From the NCBI RefSeq assembly GCF_001894925.1, contig NZ_BCXD01000002.1, positions 24,817 through 88,816 of the forward strand: a stretch of 64,000 bases of DNA, given 5' to 3'. Both the position numbers and the translations under genes were made by a program. The notes under the pieces are model-generated. The model saw only the letters and a list, made by a program, of their open reading frames with translations, did not search any database and was not told the origin of the DNA. This document shows positions 1 to 8,835 of this stretch, piece by piece; positions within the stretch are counted from its first letter, which is position 1, and the number at the start of each line of letters is the position of its first letter. The stretch is from Rhodococcus rhodnii NBRC 100604. GTDB lineage: Bacteria > Actinomycetota > Actinomycetes > Mycobacteriales > Mycobacteriaceae.

Positions 1-2190
1 CCGCTGCACTTCTGGCTCCCGGGCGCGATGGCGGCGCCCACCCCGGTCAGCGCATACCTGCACGCCGCGGCGATGGTCAAGGCCGGCGTCTACCTCGTCG
101 CACGGCTCGCGCCCGGATTCGCCGAGGCGGGTCCGTGGCATCCGACCGTGATCGTGTTCGGCCTCGCGACGATGATCCTCGGCGGCTGGCGTGCGATGCG
201 GGCGTTCGACCTCAAGCTCGTCCTCGCGTTCGGCACGGTGAGCCAGTTGGGCTTCATGATCGCGATCGTCGGCATCGGCACGCGCGACGCGATGCTCGCC
301 GGCCTCGCCCTCATGTGCGCTCACGCGCTGTTCAAGGCGACGTTGTTCATGGTGGTCGGCATCATCGACCACACGACCGGCACCCGCGACATGCGCAAGC
401 TCGCGCACCTGGGCCGCAAGGTCCCGTGGCTGGCCGTCGTCGCGGGTCTCGCCGCGGCGAGCATGGCGGGTCTGCCGCCGCTGCTCGGCTTCGTGTCCAA
501 GGAGGGCGCGTTCGACGCGATCCTGCACGCGGAGACCTTCTCGCCGAGTGCCGGGGTGGCGTTCGTCGTGGTCGTCGTCGCGGGCTCGATCCTGACGTTC
601 GCCTACAGCCTGCGGTTCATGGTCGGCACGTTCGGCCGCAAGAAGGTCGACGCCCCCAGCACGAACGTCGCGCAGATGCACGCCGTCGGCCCGCTGTTCC
701 TCGGCCCGCCCGCACTGCTCGCGGTCGCGGGCCTGGGCGCCGGGCTGTTCGCGCCCTGGTTCGAGACGCTGCTCACGCCTTTCTCGACGACGATCCCGAA
801 CCCGGGCGCCGACGACTACTACCTCGCGCTGTGGCACGGCGTGAACACGGCACTGATCCTCACGATCGTCGTCGTCGTCGCGGGTTGCGCGCTCTACCTC
901 GCACACCGCCAGTTCGCGCGGGTCCGGTTCGAGCGCACCTTCCCGCTCAACGCCGACCGGATCTACGACGCCACGCTGCGCGGCATGGACTCCGTCTCGA
1001 TGCGCCTGACGGGCGCGACGCAGCGCGGTTCGCTGCCGCTGACGCAGGCGACGATCCTCGTGACGTTCGCGCTGCTGCCCACCGTCGTGCTCGCGGTCGG
1101 CGGGCCGTCCGGGGTGCGGACGATGCTGTGGGACTCGCCGTGGCAGGCGATCGTCGGCGTCATCATCCTCGTCGCCTCGATCGGGGCGGTGGTCATGCGC
1201 AACCGCCTCGCCGCGGTCCTGCTCGTGGGCCTGACCGGGTACGGCACCGGCGTGATCTTCGCCCTGCACGGTGCACCCGACCTCGCACTGACGCAGTTCC
1301 TGGTCGAGACGGTCACGATCGTCGTGTTCGTGCTGGTGCTGCGCAAGCTTCCGGCCGACATCGACGAGACGCAGGGAATCGGGCTCCACGTTCCGCGGGC
1401 GATCCTCGCCGTCTGCGTCGGCGTCGCCGTCACCGTCGTGGGTGCCTTCGCGATCGGCGGACGCTCGTCGGTCCCCATCGCGACCCTGCTCCCCGACGCC
1501 TCCTACTACCTGGGCGACGGCAAGAACGTCGTCAACGTCCTGTTGGTCGACATCCGTGCGTGGGACACGCTCGGCGAGATCTCGGTGCTCCTCGTGGCCG
1601 CGACGGGTGTCGCGAGCCTCGTGTTCCGCAACCGGCGATTCGGCAGCGCGCCCCGTGCGGCGGACGCCCGCCGCGTCGGTGGCGAGGAGAACGGCGAGAA
1701 CAACGAGACGACGTGGCTCGTCGCGGGCGCCCTCATGGATCCCCGGCATCGCTCGCTGATCCTCGAGGTCACCACCCGCCTGATGTTCCCGACGATCATG
1801 GTGATGTCGGTGTACTTCTTCTTCTCGGGTCACAACGCACCCGGTGGGGGATTCGCGGGTGGTCTCACTGCCGGTCTCGCACTGGTACTGCGGTACCTCG
1901 CGGGCGGCCGCTACGAACTCGGCGAGACCGTCCCCATCGACGCCGGCAAGGTCCTCGGCGCCGGACTGATCTTCGCAGCGGGCACGGCGGTCGTGTCGCT
2001 CCTGCTCGGCGCCCCTGCACTCTCGTCGGCGACGTTCGAATTCGTGCTGCCGATCTTCGGTGAGATCAAGCTCGTCACCGCACTGTTCTTCGACCTCGGC
2101 GTGTATCTGATCGTCGTGGGACTGGTGCTCGACATACTCCGCAGTCTCGGTGCCCGCCTGGACGCACAGATCGAGGTGAACAACCGATGA
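1..2190 (+). CDS. mrpA: Mrp-type Na+/H+ antiporter subunit A (fused A-B), 5' truncated
   Basis: Membrane subunit of a multi-subunit monovalent cation/proton antiporter related to complex I NuoL. The reading frame is open from base 1, so the start lies outside the window; the visible C-terminal part is 729 residues. It begins inside the proton-antiporter core (HFWLPGAM then PTPVSAYLHAAAMVKAGVY, typical of MrpA/NuoL). A DUF4040-like membrane segment follows around residues 370-560. The last roughly 150 residues form an MnhB/MrpB domain (FSGHNAPGGGFAGGL). The B subunit is therefore fused to A, as in many actinobacteria. It is first in the window of a tightly overlapping operon; its TGA overlaps the mrpC ATG. 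Family assignment is secure. Confidence 0.95.
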   Translation, partial: PLHFWLPGAMAAPTPVSAYLHAAAMVKAGVYLVARLAPGFAEAGPWHPTVIVFGLATMILGGWRAMRAFDLKLVLAFGTVSQLGFMIAIVGIGTRDAMLAGLALMCAHALFKATLFMVVGIIDHTTGTRDMRKLAHLGRKVPWLAVVAGLAAASMAGLPPLLGFVSKEGAFDAILHAETFSPSAGVAFVVVVVAGSILTFAYSLRFMVGTFGRKKVDAPSTNVAQMHAVGPLFLGPPALLAVAGLGAGLFAPWFETLLTPFSTTIPNPGADDYYLALWHGVNTALILTIVVVVAGCALYLAHRQFARVRFERTFPLNADRIYDATLRGMDSVSMRLTGATQRGSLPLTQATILVTFALLPTVVLAVGGPSGVRTMLWDSPWQAIVGVIILVASIGAVVMRNRLAAVLLVGLTGYGTGVIFALHGAPDLALTQFLVETVTIVVFVLVLRKLPADIDETQGIGLHVPRAILAVCVGVAVTVVGAFAIGGRSSVPIATLLPDASYYLGDGKNVVNVLLVDIRAWDTLGEISVLLVAATGVASLVFRNRRFGSAPRAADARRVGGEENGENNETTWLVAGALMDPRHRSLILEVTTRLMFPTIMVMSVYFFFSGHNAPGGGFAGGLTAGLALVLRYLAGGRYELGETVPIDAGKVLGAGLIFAAGTAVVSLLLGAPALSSATFEFVLPIFGEIKLVTALFFDLGVYLIVVGLVLDILRSLGARLDAQIEVNNR

Positions 2191-2861
2191 TCGCGAACAT
2201 CACGATGCTGGCGACGATCGCCGCGCTCGTCTCGTGCGGCGTGTACCTCATCGTCGAACGCAGCGTCACGCGCATGCTGCTGGGCCTGTTGCTCATCGGC
2301 AACGGCATCAACCTGCTCATCATCACGGCGGGCGGGGCGTCCGGCGGCCCACCGATCGTGTTCTTCGACGACGACGCCGAGATGGCCGATCCCCTCGCGC
2401 AGGCGATGGTCCTCACGGCGATCGTCATCACGATGGGCATCGCCGCCTTCGTCCTCGCGCTGATCTACCGCTCGTACAAGCTCAGCGCGGCGGACACCGT
2501 CGAGGACGATCCCGAGGACACCCGCGTCATCCGGCGCCGTTCGGTGGCGGACGCACCCGACCGGGACCGTTCCGACGACCCCGTCACCGGCGCGCCGCGT
2601 TTCGCCGGGGACGCGTTCGACAAGCATGGCAACCCGATCCCGATCGAGCAGATCGAAAGCCTCCACCTCGAGGATCTCGAAGGATACGAGGACCTGCACG
2701 AAGGCACATTCGACGACGACGAGGACGAGATCGACCGATACGACGCCGGCGACATGAAGCTGACACCCGACCCCGGACCGGCCGATCACGAACCCGCGGC
2801 GCATCCGGACGACAAGACCGATCCCGAGACGGGCGACCAGGACGGAGGTGACAAGCGATGA
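2187..2861 (+). CDS. mrpC: Mrp antiporter subunit C with long acidic C-terminal tail
   Basis: NuoK-like small membrane subunit of the Mrp antiporter. The first roughly 100 residues hold three membrane helices with the family pattern (LLGLLLIGNGINLLII, then DPLAQAMVLTAIVI). The remaining roughly 120 residues are hydrophilic and strongly acidic, with Asp/Glu runs such as TFDDDEDEIDRYD. Usual MrpC proteins are about 110-150 residues, so at 224 residues this one has an unusually long cytoplasmic tail of unknown role. The start ATG overlaps the mrpA stop (ATGA) and the end overlaps mrpD in the same way, pointing to translational coupling. Confidence 0.93.
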   Translation: MIANITMLATIAALVSCGVYLIVERSVTRMLLGLLLIGNGINLLIITAGGASGGPPIVFFDDDAEMADPLAQAMVLTAIVITMGIAAFVLALIYRSYKLSAADTVEDDPEDTRVIRRRSVADAPDRDRSDDPVTGAPRFAGDAFDKHGNPIPIEQIESLHLEDLEGYEDLHEGTFDDDEDEIDRYDAGDMKLTPDPGPADHEPAAHPDDKTDPETGDQDGGDKR

Positions 2862-4498
2862 CCGACAGCACCCAGCTCATCGCGGTGCTCACACCGCTGC
2901 CCGTGCTCGTTCCACTGCTCGCCGCGGCGTGCACGCTCGTCCTCGGTCGCCGCCCTCGGGCACAGCGATGGATCACCCTCCCGGCGCTCGTCTCCGTGGT
3001 CGCGATCTCGGCGGTCCTGCTGTTCCTCGCGGACCGCGACGGCACCACCGCGGTGCAGGTCGGGGGCTGGGAGTCGCCGATCGGCATCACGCTCGTCGTC
3101 GACCGGCTCTCGGCGCTGATGCTGGTCGTCTCCTCGATCGTCCTGCTCGCCGTCATGATGTACGCGATCGGCCAGGGCATCTCCGACGGCAACGACGACC
3201 AGCCCGTCTCGATCTTCCTTCCGACGTACCTGGCGCTCACCGCGGGCGTGTGCAACGCGTTCCTCGCGGGCGACCTGTTCAACCTCTACGTCGGCTTCGA
3301 GGTGCTGCTCGCCGCGAGCTTCGTGCTCCTCACGATCGGCGGCAGCGCCGATCGTGTGCGTGCGGGTGTCTCGTACGTCATGGTTTCGATGGTCAGCTCG
3401 ATCATCTTCCTCGCGGGCATCGCCTTCGCCTACGCCGCGACGGGCACGCTGAACTTCGCCGACATGGCGCTGCGGATGGACGAGGTGGATTCCGCGACGC
3501 GCAACGCGATCTTCGCGGTACTGCTCGTCGGATTCGGCATCAAGGCGGCGGTGTTCCCGCTGTCCGCGTGGTTGCCCGACTCGTACCCCACGGCGCCGGC
3601 CCCGGTCACGGCGGTGTTCGCAGGCCTGCTGACGAAGGTCGGTGTGTACGCGATCATGCGAACGCACTCGCTGATCTTCCCGCAGGGCGCGCTCGACAAC
3701 GTTCTGCTGGTGTCCGGCCTGCTCACGATGCTCGTCGGCATCTTCGGCGCGATAGCCCAGAACGACATCAAGCGATTACTCTCGTTCACCCTGGTCAGTC
3801 ACATCGGATACATGATCTTCGGCATAGGCCTGGGATCCGTGACGGGACTGTCGGGCTCGATCTACTACATCGCGCACCACATTCTCGTGCAGACGACGCT
3901 GTTCCTGGTCGTCGGTCTCATCGAGCGGCAAGCGGGATCGTCGTCGCTACGGAGACTCGGCGGACTCGCCGCGGCGAGTCCCGTACTGGCAGTCGTGTTC
4001 CTCATCCCGGCGCTCAACCTCGGTGGTATTCCGCCGTTCTCGGGTTTCATCGGCAAGGTCGCACTGCTCCAGGCGGGCGCCGCCGACGGCAGCGTCCTGG
4101 CGTGGATCCTTGTCGCGGGCGGTACGGCGACGAGCCTGCTCACGCTGTACGTCGTGGCCCGCGTGTGGTCCAAGGCGTTCTGGCGGGCACGGGCGGATGC
4201 GCCCGAGGGCGGCCTCGCCGACGTCTCGCCGTCCGCGCTGCTCGACCAGTCGGGCCGCACCATCGCGTTCGATCAGCGCGCCGACGTCGGCCGCATGCCG
4301 GGACCGATGCTCGCCCCGACCGTCGGCCTCGTCGTGGTCGGTCTGGCACTCACCGTGTTCGCGGGACCGCTCGTGCGCATCAGCGACAGGGCGGCCGAGA
4401 ACCTCCGCGACCGTTCGGTGTACATCACCGCCGTCCTCGGCGACGACGACGGTTCGGTCGACACCGAGCAGCCGTCCCGTGAGGAGGCCCCCCGATGA
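2858..4498 (+). CDS. mrpD: Mrp antiporter subunit D
   Basis: Polytopic proton-translocating subunit (546 residues, about 14 predicted helices) homologous to NuoN/NuoM and MrpD. The antiporter signature is visible: FGIKAAVFPLSAWLPDSYPT, then TAVFAGLLTKVGVYAI with its membrane-buried Lys. The C-terminal ~50 residues are hydrophilic. The ATG is preceded by GGAGGTGACA, a strong ribosome binding site lying inside the 3' end of mrpC; the gene overlaps mrpC by 4 nt and mrpE by 4 nt. Confidence 0.95.
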   Translation: MTDSTQLIAVLTPLPVLVPLLAAACTLVLGRRPRAQRWITLPALVSVVAISAVLLFLADRDGTTAVQVGGWESPIGITLVVDRLSALMLVVSSIVLLAVMMYAIGQGISDGNDDQPVSIFLPTYLALTAGVCNAFLAGDLFNLYVGFEVLLAASFVLLTIGGSADRVRAGVSYVMVSMVSSIIFLAGIAFAYAATGTLNFADMALRMDEVDSATRNAIFAVLLVGFGIKAAVFPLSAWLPDSYPTAPAPVTAVFAGLLTKVGVYAIMRTHSLIFPQGALDNVLLVSGLLTMLVGIFGAIAQNDIKRLLSFTLVSHIGYMIFGIGLGSVTGLSGSIYYIAHHILVQTTLFLVVGLIERQAGSSSLRRLGGLAAASPVLAVVFLIPALNLGGIPPFSGFIGKVALLQAGAADGSVLAWILVAGGTATSLLTLYVVARVWSKAFWRARADAPEGGLADVSPSALLDQSGRTIAFDQRADVGRMPGPMLAPTVGLVVVGLALTVFAGPLVRISDRAAENLRDRSVYITAVLGDDDGSVDTEQPSREEAPR

Positions 4499-5055
4499 TG
4501 AACCGTGAACTCCTCGTCCGGCTGTTCTCCCTCGTGTGGCTCGTGTTCGTGTGGGTGCTGCTGTGGGGCACGATCACCCTGCCGACGATGCTCGCCGGAC
4601 TCGCCGTCGCTGCATTCATCACGTTCGCGTTGCCGCTGCCGAGGGTTCCCGTCGAGGGCCGGCTCCATCCGTTGTCGTTCGTCTGGCTCGTCCTGACGTG
4701 CGCCTACGAGATGATCAAGTCGAGTGTCGAGGTCGCGTGGCTCGCGCTGCGCCCCTCGCCTCCGCCGCCGACCGCGCTCGTCGAGCACGAGTTCCGGGTC
4801 CGATCGGACCTGAGCCTCGCGCTGCTCGTCGACGTCCTCAACAACATCCCCGGGTCTATGGTCGTCGAACTCGATCACACTCGTCGGATCGGCTTCGTCC
4901 ACCTCCTCGACGGTGGCAGCGACGAACAGATCGCCGCCTTCCGGCAGACCATCGAGACCATCGAATCGCGGTTCATCCGTGCGTTCGAGCGTCCCGAGGA
5001 CTGGAAGGAGAGTCCGCACAGCCCGCGGACCGACCCCGATACGGAGCTCACATGA
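4495..5055 (+). CDS. mrpE: Mrp antiporter subunit E
   Basis: MrpE/MnhE family, 186 residues. Two N-terminal hydrophobic segments (WLVFVWVLLWGTITLPTMLA and the following helix) are followed by a third around FVWLVLTCAYEMIKSSVEVAW and a soluble C-terminal domain containing NNIPGSMVVELDHTRR. An in-frame second ATG directly follows the first (ATGATG), so the exact start is uncertain by one codon. It overlaps mrpD upstream and mrpF downstream through ATGA junctions. Confidence 0.94.
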   Translation: MMNRELLVRLFSLVWLVFVWVLLWGTITLPTMLAGLAVAAFITFALPLPRVPVEGRLHPLSFVWLVLTCAYEMIKSSVEVAWLALRPSPPPPTALVEHEFRVRSDLSLALLVDVLNNIPGSMVVELDHTRRIGFVHLLDGGSDEQIAAFRQTIETIESRFIRAFERPEDWKESPHSPRTDPDTELT

Positions 5056-5309
5056 TCGTCGTCTTCGTCATCGCCGGCGTGTGCCTCGTGGCGGCGGCGT
5101 TCTTCGCCACCTTCCGGCTCATCGCCGGCCCCGACAGCCTCGACCGGCTCGTCTCGATGGACACGCTCATCGGCGTCTCCATCAGCGGGATCGCGTTGTG
5201 GGCCGCGTTCTCGGGCAACACCACGGTCGCCCCCGCGATCGTGGCGCTCGCCCTCATCAGCTTCGTGGGATCGGTCGCGATCGCCCGGTTCCGCGTCCAG
5301 GACAAGTAG
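5052..5309 (+). CDS. mrpF: Mrp antiporter subunit F
   Basis: Small membrane subunit of 85 residues with three predicted helices and the family motif FRLIAGPDSLDRLVSMD near residue 20. The start is fixed by the ATGA overlap with the mrpE stop. The TAG stop overlaps the AGGAGG ribosome binding site of mrpG, so the two genes are probably translated in sequence from one message. Confidence 0.93.
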   Translation: MIVVFVIAGVCLVAAAFFATFRLIAGPDSLDRLVSMDTLIGVSISGIALWAAFSGNTTVAPAIVALALISFVGSVAIARFRVQDK

Positions 5310-5318
5310 GAGGTCGTG

Positions 5319-5666
5319 ATGTTCTGGGACAACCTCCTCCACGTCGTCGCCGCCGTGTGCATCCTGACGGGCGCGGTGTTCTCGCTGACCGGCGCGATCG
5401 GCGTCGCGCGGATGCCGGACACCCTGCGCCGGATGCACGCCGCCACCAAACCGCAGGTCGTCGGCCTGCTGCTGATCATCCTCGGCGCCATCATCGAGCT
5501 ACGCGGCAACGTCGACATCTGGATGCTCGTGCTGGTCGCGGTGTTCACGTGCTTCACGGCGCCCGTCATCGCGCACACCGTGTCGCGGGTCGTGCACCGC
5601 GAGCATCCCGAACTGCACGATCAGATGTCGGTCGACGAGTACACCGAGGTGCAGCGCGAGGACTGA
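5319..5666 (+). CDS. mrpG: Mrp antiporter subunit G
   Basis: MnhG/MrpG family, 115 residues with three membrane helices. The motif GVARMPDTLRRMHAATK is characteristic. A GTG three bases upstream (5316) is also in frame, but AGGAGG at 5308-5313 is only 2 nt from it and 5 nt from the ATG, so the ATG is preferred. Last gene of the antiporter operon; its stop lies only 4 bases from the end of the convergent ligase gene, leaving no room for a separate terminator. Confidence 0.93.
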   Translation: MFWDNLLHVVAAVCILTGAVFSLTGAIGVARMPDTLRRMHAATKPQVVGLLLIILGAIIELRGNVDIWMLVLVAVFTCFTAPVIAHTVSRVVHREHPELHDQMSVDEYTEVQRED

Positions 5667-5670
5667 CGGC

Positions 5671-6795
5671 TCAGGTCGACAGCTCGGCGACGAGCGCGTC
5701 GACAACCGCCTTCAGATCACCGCCGGTCTCGGCGGCGACCCGTCGCTGCCGCTGATACGACGCACCCCGCCGCGGGATGTCGGCGACGGCCGCGAGTTCG
5801 TCCTCGCAGCCGAGGCGCCGTGCCGTCGGCGTGAGCATCTCGAGCAGATCGTCGAGATCGTCCGTGACGAGGCGCTCGTTGCTGTCCGAGTCGAGAATGA
5901 TCTCGGCGTCGAGCCCGTACCGCGCGGCCCGCCACTTGTTCTCCTTGACGTGCCACGGCTGGAGCACCGGCAGCGTCTCCCCCGCGTCGAACCTGCGATC
6001 GAGATCGACGACGAGGCAGTGGACCAGCGCGACGAGCGCGCTGAGCTCGGACCGCGACGAGATGCCGTCGAACACCCGCACCTCGACCGTCCCCCAACGC
6101 GGCGCGGGCCGGATGTCCCAGTGCATTCCGGGGATTCGCGAGATGACGCCCGTCTTCATCTGATCGTCGATGAAGCCCTCGTACTCGCGCCAGTTCGCGA
6201 ACTGGTAGGGCAGGCCCGCCGTCGGCAACTGCTGGAACATGAGCGCCCGGTTGCTCGCGTACCCGGTGTCGACGCCCGCCCACATCGGTGACGACGCCGA
6301 CAGCGCGAGCAGATGCGGATACCGCACGAGCAGGCCGCGCACGATCGGCCACACGCGGTCGCTCGACGACACCCCCACGTGGACGTGGACGCCCCAGATG
6401 AGCATCTGACGGCCCCACCACTGGGTGCGCTCGATGAGTTCGTCGTAGTCGGGGGTGCGCGTCACGAGCTGCGAGGACCACTGCGCGAACGGGTGCGTCC
6501 CGGCGCAGCACAGGTCGACGCCGAGCCCGCTCGCGGCGCCGCGCAGCAACCCGAGTGTCTCGTCGAGATCGCCCATCGCCTCCCCGACGGTGGAGTGGAC
6601 GTCGGTGACCATCTCGACGGTGTTCTCGAGCAATTCCTTGGTGACGCGCGGACGGGCGCCGTTCGCGGCGTCCGTCACGCGGCGGAGGACCTCGGCCGCG
6701 GTGTTCGACAGATCGCGCGTCTCGCGGTCGACGAGGGCGATCTCCCATTCGACACCGAGCGTCGGACGAGGCGAGCCGGGGAAGGGAACCACCAC
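5671..6795 (-). CDS. YbdK-family carboxylate-amine ligase (glutamate-cysteine ligase 2-like)
   Basis: ATP-dependent carboxylate-amine ligase of the GCS2/YbdK family, 374 residues. The N-terminus TLGVEWEIALVD carries the paired acidic residues of the ATP/Mg site, and GVHVHVGV and WDIRPAPRWGTVEVRVFD are further family motifs. It sits next to sodC as in M. tuberculosis Rv0433-Rv0432. YbdK enzymes have weak gamma-glutamylcysteine ligase activity in vitro and their natural substrate is unclear; mycothiol-producing actinobacteria do not normally need glutathione, so the substrate should be left open. Starts with GTG and has no obvious ribosome binding site. Confidence 0.88.
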   Translation of the reverse strand: MVVPFPGSPRPTLGVEWEIALVDRETRDLSNTAAEVLRRVTDAANGARPRVTKELLENTVEMVTDVHSTVGEAMGDLDETLGLLRGAASGLGVDLCCAGTHPFAQWSSQLVTRTPDYDELIERTQWWGRQMLIWGVHVHVGVSSSDRVWPIVRGLLVRYPHLLALSASSPMWAGVDTGYASNRALMFQQLPTAGLPYQFANWREYEGFIDDQMKTGVISRIPGMHWDIRPAPRWGTVEVRVFDGISSRSELSALVALVHCLVVDLDRRFDAGETLPVLQPWHVKENKWRAARYGLDAEIILDSDSNERLVTDDLDDLLEMLTPTARRLGCEDELAAVADIPRRGASYQRQRRVAAETGGDLKAVVDALVAELST

Positions 6796-6802
6796 GGGAG
6801 AA

Positions 6803-6808
6803 ATCCAA
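6803..6808 (-). promoter_or_regulatory. Possible -10 element for the YbdK-like gene (leaderless)
   Basis: TTGGAT on the minus strand ends exactly 7 nt before the GTG start at 6795, the spacing seen at several other genes in this window that lack a Shine-Dalgarno sequence. The second position is not A, so this is one of the weaker members of the set. Confidence 0.3.
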
Positions 6809-6818
6809 TCACAGAAAC

Positions 6819-6853
6819 GGCGCAGGGACGCCCACGAGGGGCATCCCTGCGCC
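6819..6853 (-). terminator. Intrinsic terminator after sodC
   Basis: Inverted repeat with 15-bp arms (6819-6833 and 6839-6853; one C/T difference that leaves a G-U pair) and a 5-nt loop. Read on the minus strand, downstream of the sodC stop, it is followed by a T-rich stretch (GTTTCTGTGATTGGATTT). This is the best classical terminator in the window. Confidence 0.75.
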
Positions 6854-6897
6854 GATCACGTTCCGGGCGGGCGCAGCCACGCCCGCGTCGTGGTGCG

Positions 6898-7602
6898 TCA
6901 GGAGGCGCCGACGACGCCGCAGGCAGCGCGCGCACCCGCGTCACCCGTCGAGAGGGTCTCCTCGTCCGGTCCGCCGGGAGCGTAGCGCGTCGGGATGTTC
7001 GCGAAGTTGTCGGCACCCTCGTGCACGATCACTGCGCGACCGCCGTCGGCGCGCAGGTCGTCGAGCGTGAGACCGCTCGTCGTGGTGACGAGTTCGCCCA
7101 CGCCGTCCTCGCGCACCTGGATCGACGTGAGATCGCCCGCGGCCGGGTGTCCCTCGTCGCCCTCGGAGTGCAGATGTCCGCCCGCGGACAGGAAATTGCC
7201 GGGCGCGCCACCGTTCGGCGGCGCGGAATTCGCCTCGCACACACCGACCTGATGGACGTGGAAGCCGTGGAAGCCGGCCTCGAGGCCCTCGACCTCGGCC
7301 GAGACCTGCACGAACTCGCCGGCGTCGGTGAACGTCACGGTGCCGATCTCGGTGCCCTGCGGGTCCTCGAGCGTCGCGGTGAGCGACTCGCCGCTCGCAC
7401 CGCCGGTACCGGCGCCTGTGCCGGCGTGACCGCCGTGTTCGCCACCCTCCGGCGCGGCCGAGCCCGTCCACACCGGTGGTGTGGTCCCCGGCTCGGACGC
7501 CGCCTCCTCGTTGTTGCTGCAGCCGGTCAGTGCGACCGCGGCCAACGCCACCAACGGGGTGATGTAGCGCACTGACTTCCGGCTGGTGGGGCTCGGGAAC
7601 AT
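6898..7602 (-). CDS. sodC: Cu/Zn superoxide dismutase, lipoprotein
   Basis: Converts superoxide to oxygen and peroxide at the cell envelope. The chosen ATG gives 234 residues with a signal peptide and lipobox (ALTGC, about residue 20), followed by a low-complexity Gly/Glu/Ala/His linker. The dismutase domain shows copper ligands in [13 protein letters not shown], zinc-loop residues in [17 protein letters not shown], a copper-ligand His in [10 protein letters not shown], and the active-site Arg plus disulfide Cys in [12 protein letters not shown]. The start is supported by GAGGAG 8 nt upstream; the frame stays open further upstream but only with low-complexity Arg-rich codons. Orthologue of Rv0432 by context. 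Confidence 0.93.
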   Translation of the reverse strand: MFPSPTSRKSVRYITPLVALAAVALTGCSNNEEAASEPGTTPPVWTGSAAPEGGEHGGHAGTGAGTGGASGESLTATLEDPQGTEIGTVTFTDAGEFVQVSAEVEGLEAGFHGFHVHQVGVCEANSAPPNGGAPGNFLSAGGHLHSEGDEGHPAAGDLTSIQVREDGVGELVTTTSGLTLDDLRADGGRAVIVHEGADNFANIPTRYAPGGPDEETLSTGDAGARAACGVVGAS

Positions 7603-7714
7603 CGGGTTGGCTCCTCGCTCGTTCGGGACGTGCTTCTGCTCGGCCCGGCCGTCACCGGCCCGGCGTCGGCGCCGCCGCCGGGTCGATCCCCCGGTGAGCG
7701 TCGCGATCGCACCG

Positions 7715-7720
7715 ATCATA
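7715..7720 (-). promoter_or_regulatory. Candidate -10 element for sodC
   Basis: TATGAT on the minus strand, about 112 nt upstream of the sodC ATG, in the gap after the LytR_C gene. No convincing -35 box is visible at 17 nt (TTCGGA is the nearest). It would give a leader of about 105 nt. Confidence 0.4.
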
Positions 7721-7748
7721 TCCACGCCCCCGACTCGTCCGAAGGACC

Positions 7749-7765
7749 CCCGCCGAGACGGCGGG
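7749..7765 (-). terminator. Short GC hairpin after the LytR_C gene
   Basis: Perfect 7-bp stem CCCGCCG/CGGCGGG with a 3-nt loop, 8 bases past the stop of the minus-strand LytR_C gene. There is no T-tract, so its termination strength is doubtful. Confidence 0.4.
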
Positions 7766-7773
7766 CACACGTG

Positions 7774-8319
7774 TCAGCCCGGAACCGCGACCACGACGAT
7801 CTCGTCGGCCGGGCCGGGCAGAGCGTCGATACGCGGTGCTGTACGTGCACCGAGCACGGCGGCGATCTGCTCGGCCGTGGTGCGCTGTCCGGGCTCGTCC
7901 GGGTAGTAGACGGTCGTCTGCGCGAGCGCGACCGCCGACCAGTTCCCCGTCGTCCCGACGGTCCAGCCCGCCGAGGAGACCCTGGTCGCGGTCTCGGCGG
8001 CGAGACCCGCAACCGAGCTGTTGTTGTAGATCGCGACCGGACCGACGTCGGCCGGAGCGGCGGAGGTGGTGGTCCCGGACGGCTCCGGCGCCTCGTCGGC
8101 CGGAGACGTGGCACCCGCGGGCGGGGCCGGGGCGGCGGGCGCGGGGGCAGCGGCGGGCGGGGCGCTCGTCGTCGTCGCGGGCTCGGCCGCGGGCTCCGGG
8201 CTCTCGCCCGATCCGCCCAGCGACGCCATGCCGATTCCGAAGAACGCGATGGCGAGGGCGATGAGCACCATCGCGAGCGCGCGCAACGGTACGGAGGAAC
8301 GAGGCTCGGGGCTGCTCAC
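7774..8319 (-). CDS. LytR_C domain membrane-anchored protein
   Basis: 181 residues: a short cytoplasmic N-terminus, one membrane helix at about 13-32, a long Pro/Ala/Thr-rich linker (about 35-90) that would span the cell wall, and a C-terminal LytR_C domain ([20 protein letters not shown]). By order and layout it corresponds to Rv0431 of M. tuberculosis, once called a tuberculin-related peptide. LytR_C domains accompany cell-wall ligases, but no catalytic LytR-CpsA-Psr domain is present here, so the exact role is unknown. GTG start, no clear ribosome binding site. Confidence 0.85.
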   Translation of the reverse strand: MSSPEPRSSVPLRALAMVLIALAIAFFGIGMASLGGSGESPEPAAEPATTTSAPPAAAPAPAAPAPPAGATSPADEAPEPSGTTTSAAPADVGPVAIYNNSSVAGLAAETATRVSSAGWTVGTTGNWSAVALAQTTVYYPDEPGQRTTAEQIAAVLGARTAPRIDALPGPADEIVVVAVPG

Positions 8320-8325
8320 GTCACG

Positions 8326-8331
8326 ACCCTA
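8326..8331 (-). promoter_or_regulatory. -10 element for the LytR_C gene (leaderless)
   Basis: TAGGGT on the minus strand ends 6 nt before the GTG start, compatible with transcription starting at or next to the start codon. Confidence 0.5.
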
Positions 8332-8373
8332 TCGAGTCGGCCGCGCCGGCTGCATTCGGCGGCGCGGCGCGCG

Positions 8374-8697
8374 TCAGGTGACCTCGAAGCCGAGCCTGCG
8401 TGCGGCACGTGCCTTCTGCCTGCTGGCCCGAAGCCGGCGCAGTCGCTTGACCAGCATGGGGTCGGCTGCGAGCGCTTCGGGGCGGTCCACGAGCGCATTG
8501 AGGATCTGGTAGTAGCGCGTCGCCGACATGTCGAACAGTTCTTTGATCGCGTCTTCCTTGGAACCCGCGTACTTCCACCACTGCCGCTCGAACGCGAGGA
8601 TCTCGTGCTCGCGCCGGGTCAGGCCGCCGTCGGCCTCGTTCGCGGGGAGGTCGGTCTGCTGATCGCTGGCGCCGTTGCGCGCGGTTGCGCCGTCCAT
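8374..8697 (-). CDS. DUF3263 family protein
   Basis: 107 residues, cytoplasmic and basic at the C-terminus. The family core is clear: [16 protein letters not shown], then [17 protein letters not shown] and an Arg-rich tail. It resembles a short helix-turn-helix protein (the RYYQILN segment could be a recognition helix), but no function is established. It corresponds to Rv0430, which lies beside def in mycobacteria. GGAG lies 4 nt upstream of the ATG. It is divergent from def. Confidence 0.85.
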   Translation of the reverse strand: MDGATARNGASDQQTDLPANEADGGLTRREHEILAFERQWWKYAGSKEDAIKELFDMSATRYYQILNALVDRPEALAADPMLVKRLRRLRASRQKARAARRLGFEVT

Positions 8698-8822
8698 CTC
8701 ACTCCTCGACTGGGAACTCCGGTGAAGCGTTGCGAATTACACCGCTGTGCTTCGACGACCATTCAATCACGGCGAGCTCCGGCGGCGCGGTACCGAGAGC
8801 AGGCGTGCCGTGAGGGGCGCAC

Positions 8823-8828
8823 TATTGT
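8823..8828 (+). promoter_or_regulatory. -10 element for def (leaderless)
   Basis: TATTGT, a good TANNNT match, ends exactly 7 nt before the def ATG, with no Shine-Dalgarno sequence in between. This geometry predicts a transcript starting at the ATG. Confidence 0.55.
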
Positions 8829-8835
8829 CTACGCC

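Noticed and set aside
7603..7770. N-terminal extension of SodC in the same frame
   Set aside because: The extension is an Arg-rich low-complexity stretch with no signal peptide; the ATG at 7602 has GAGGAG and a proper lipoprotein leader.
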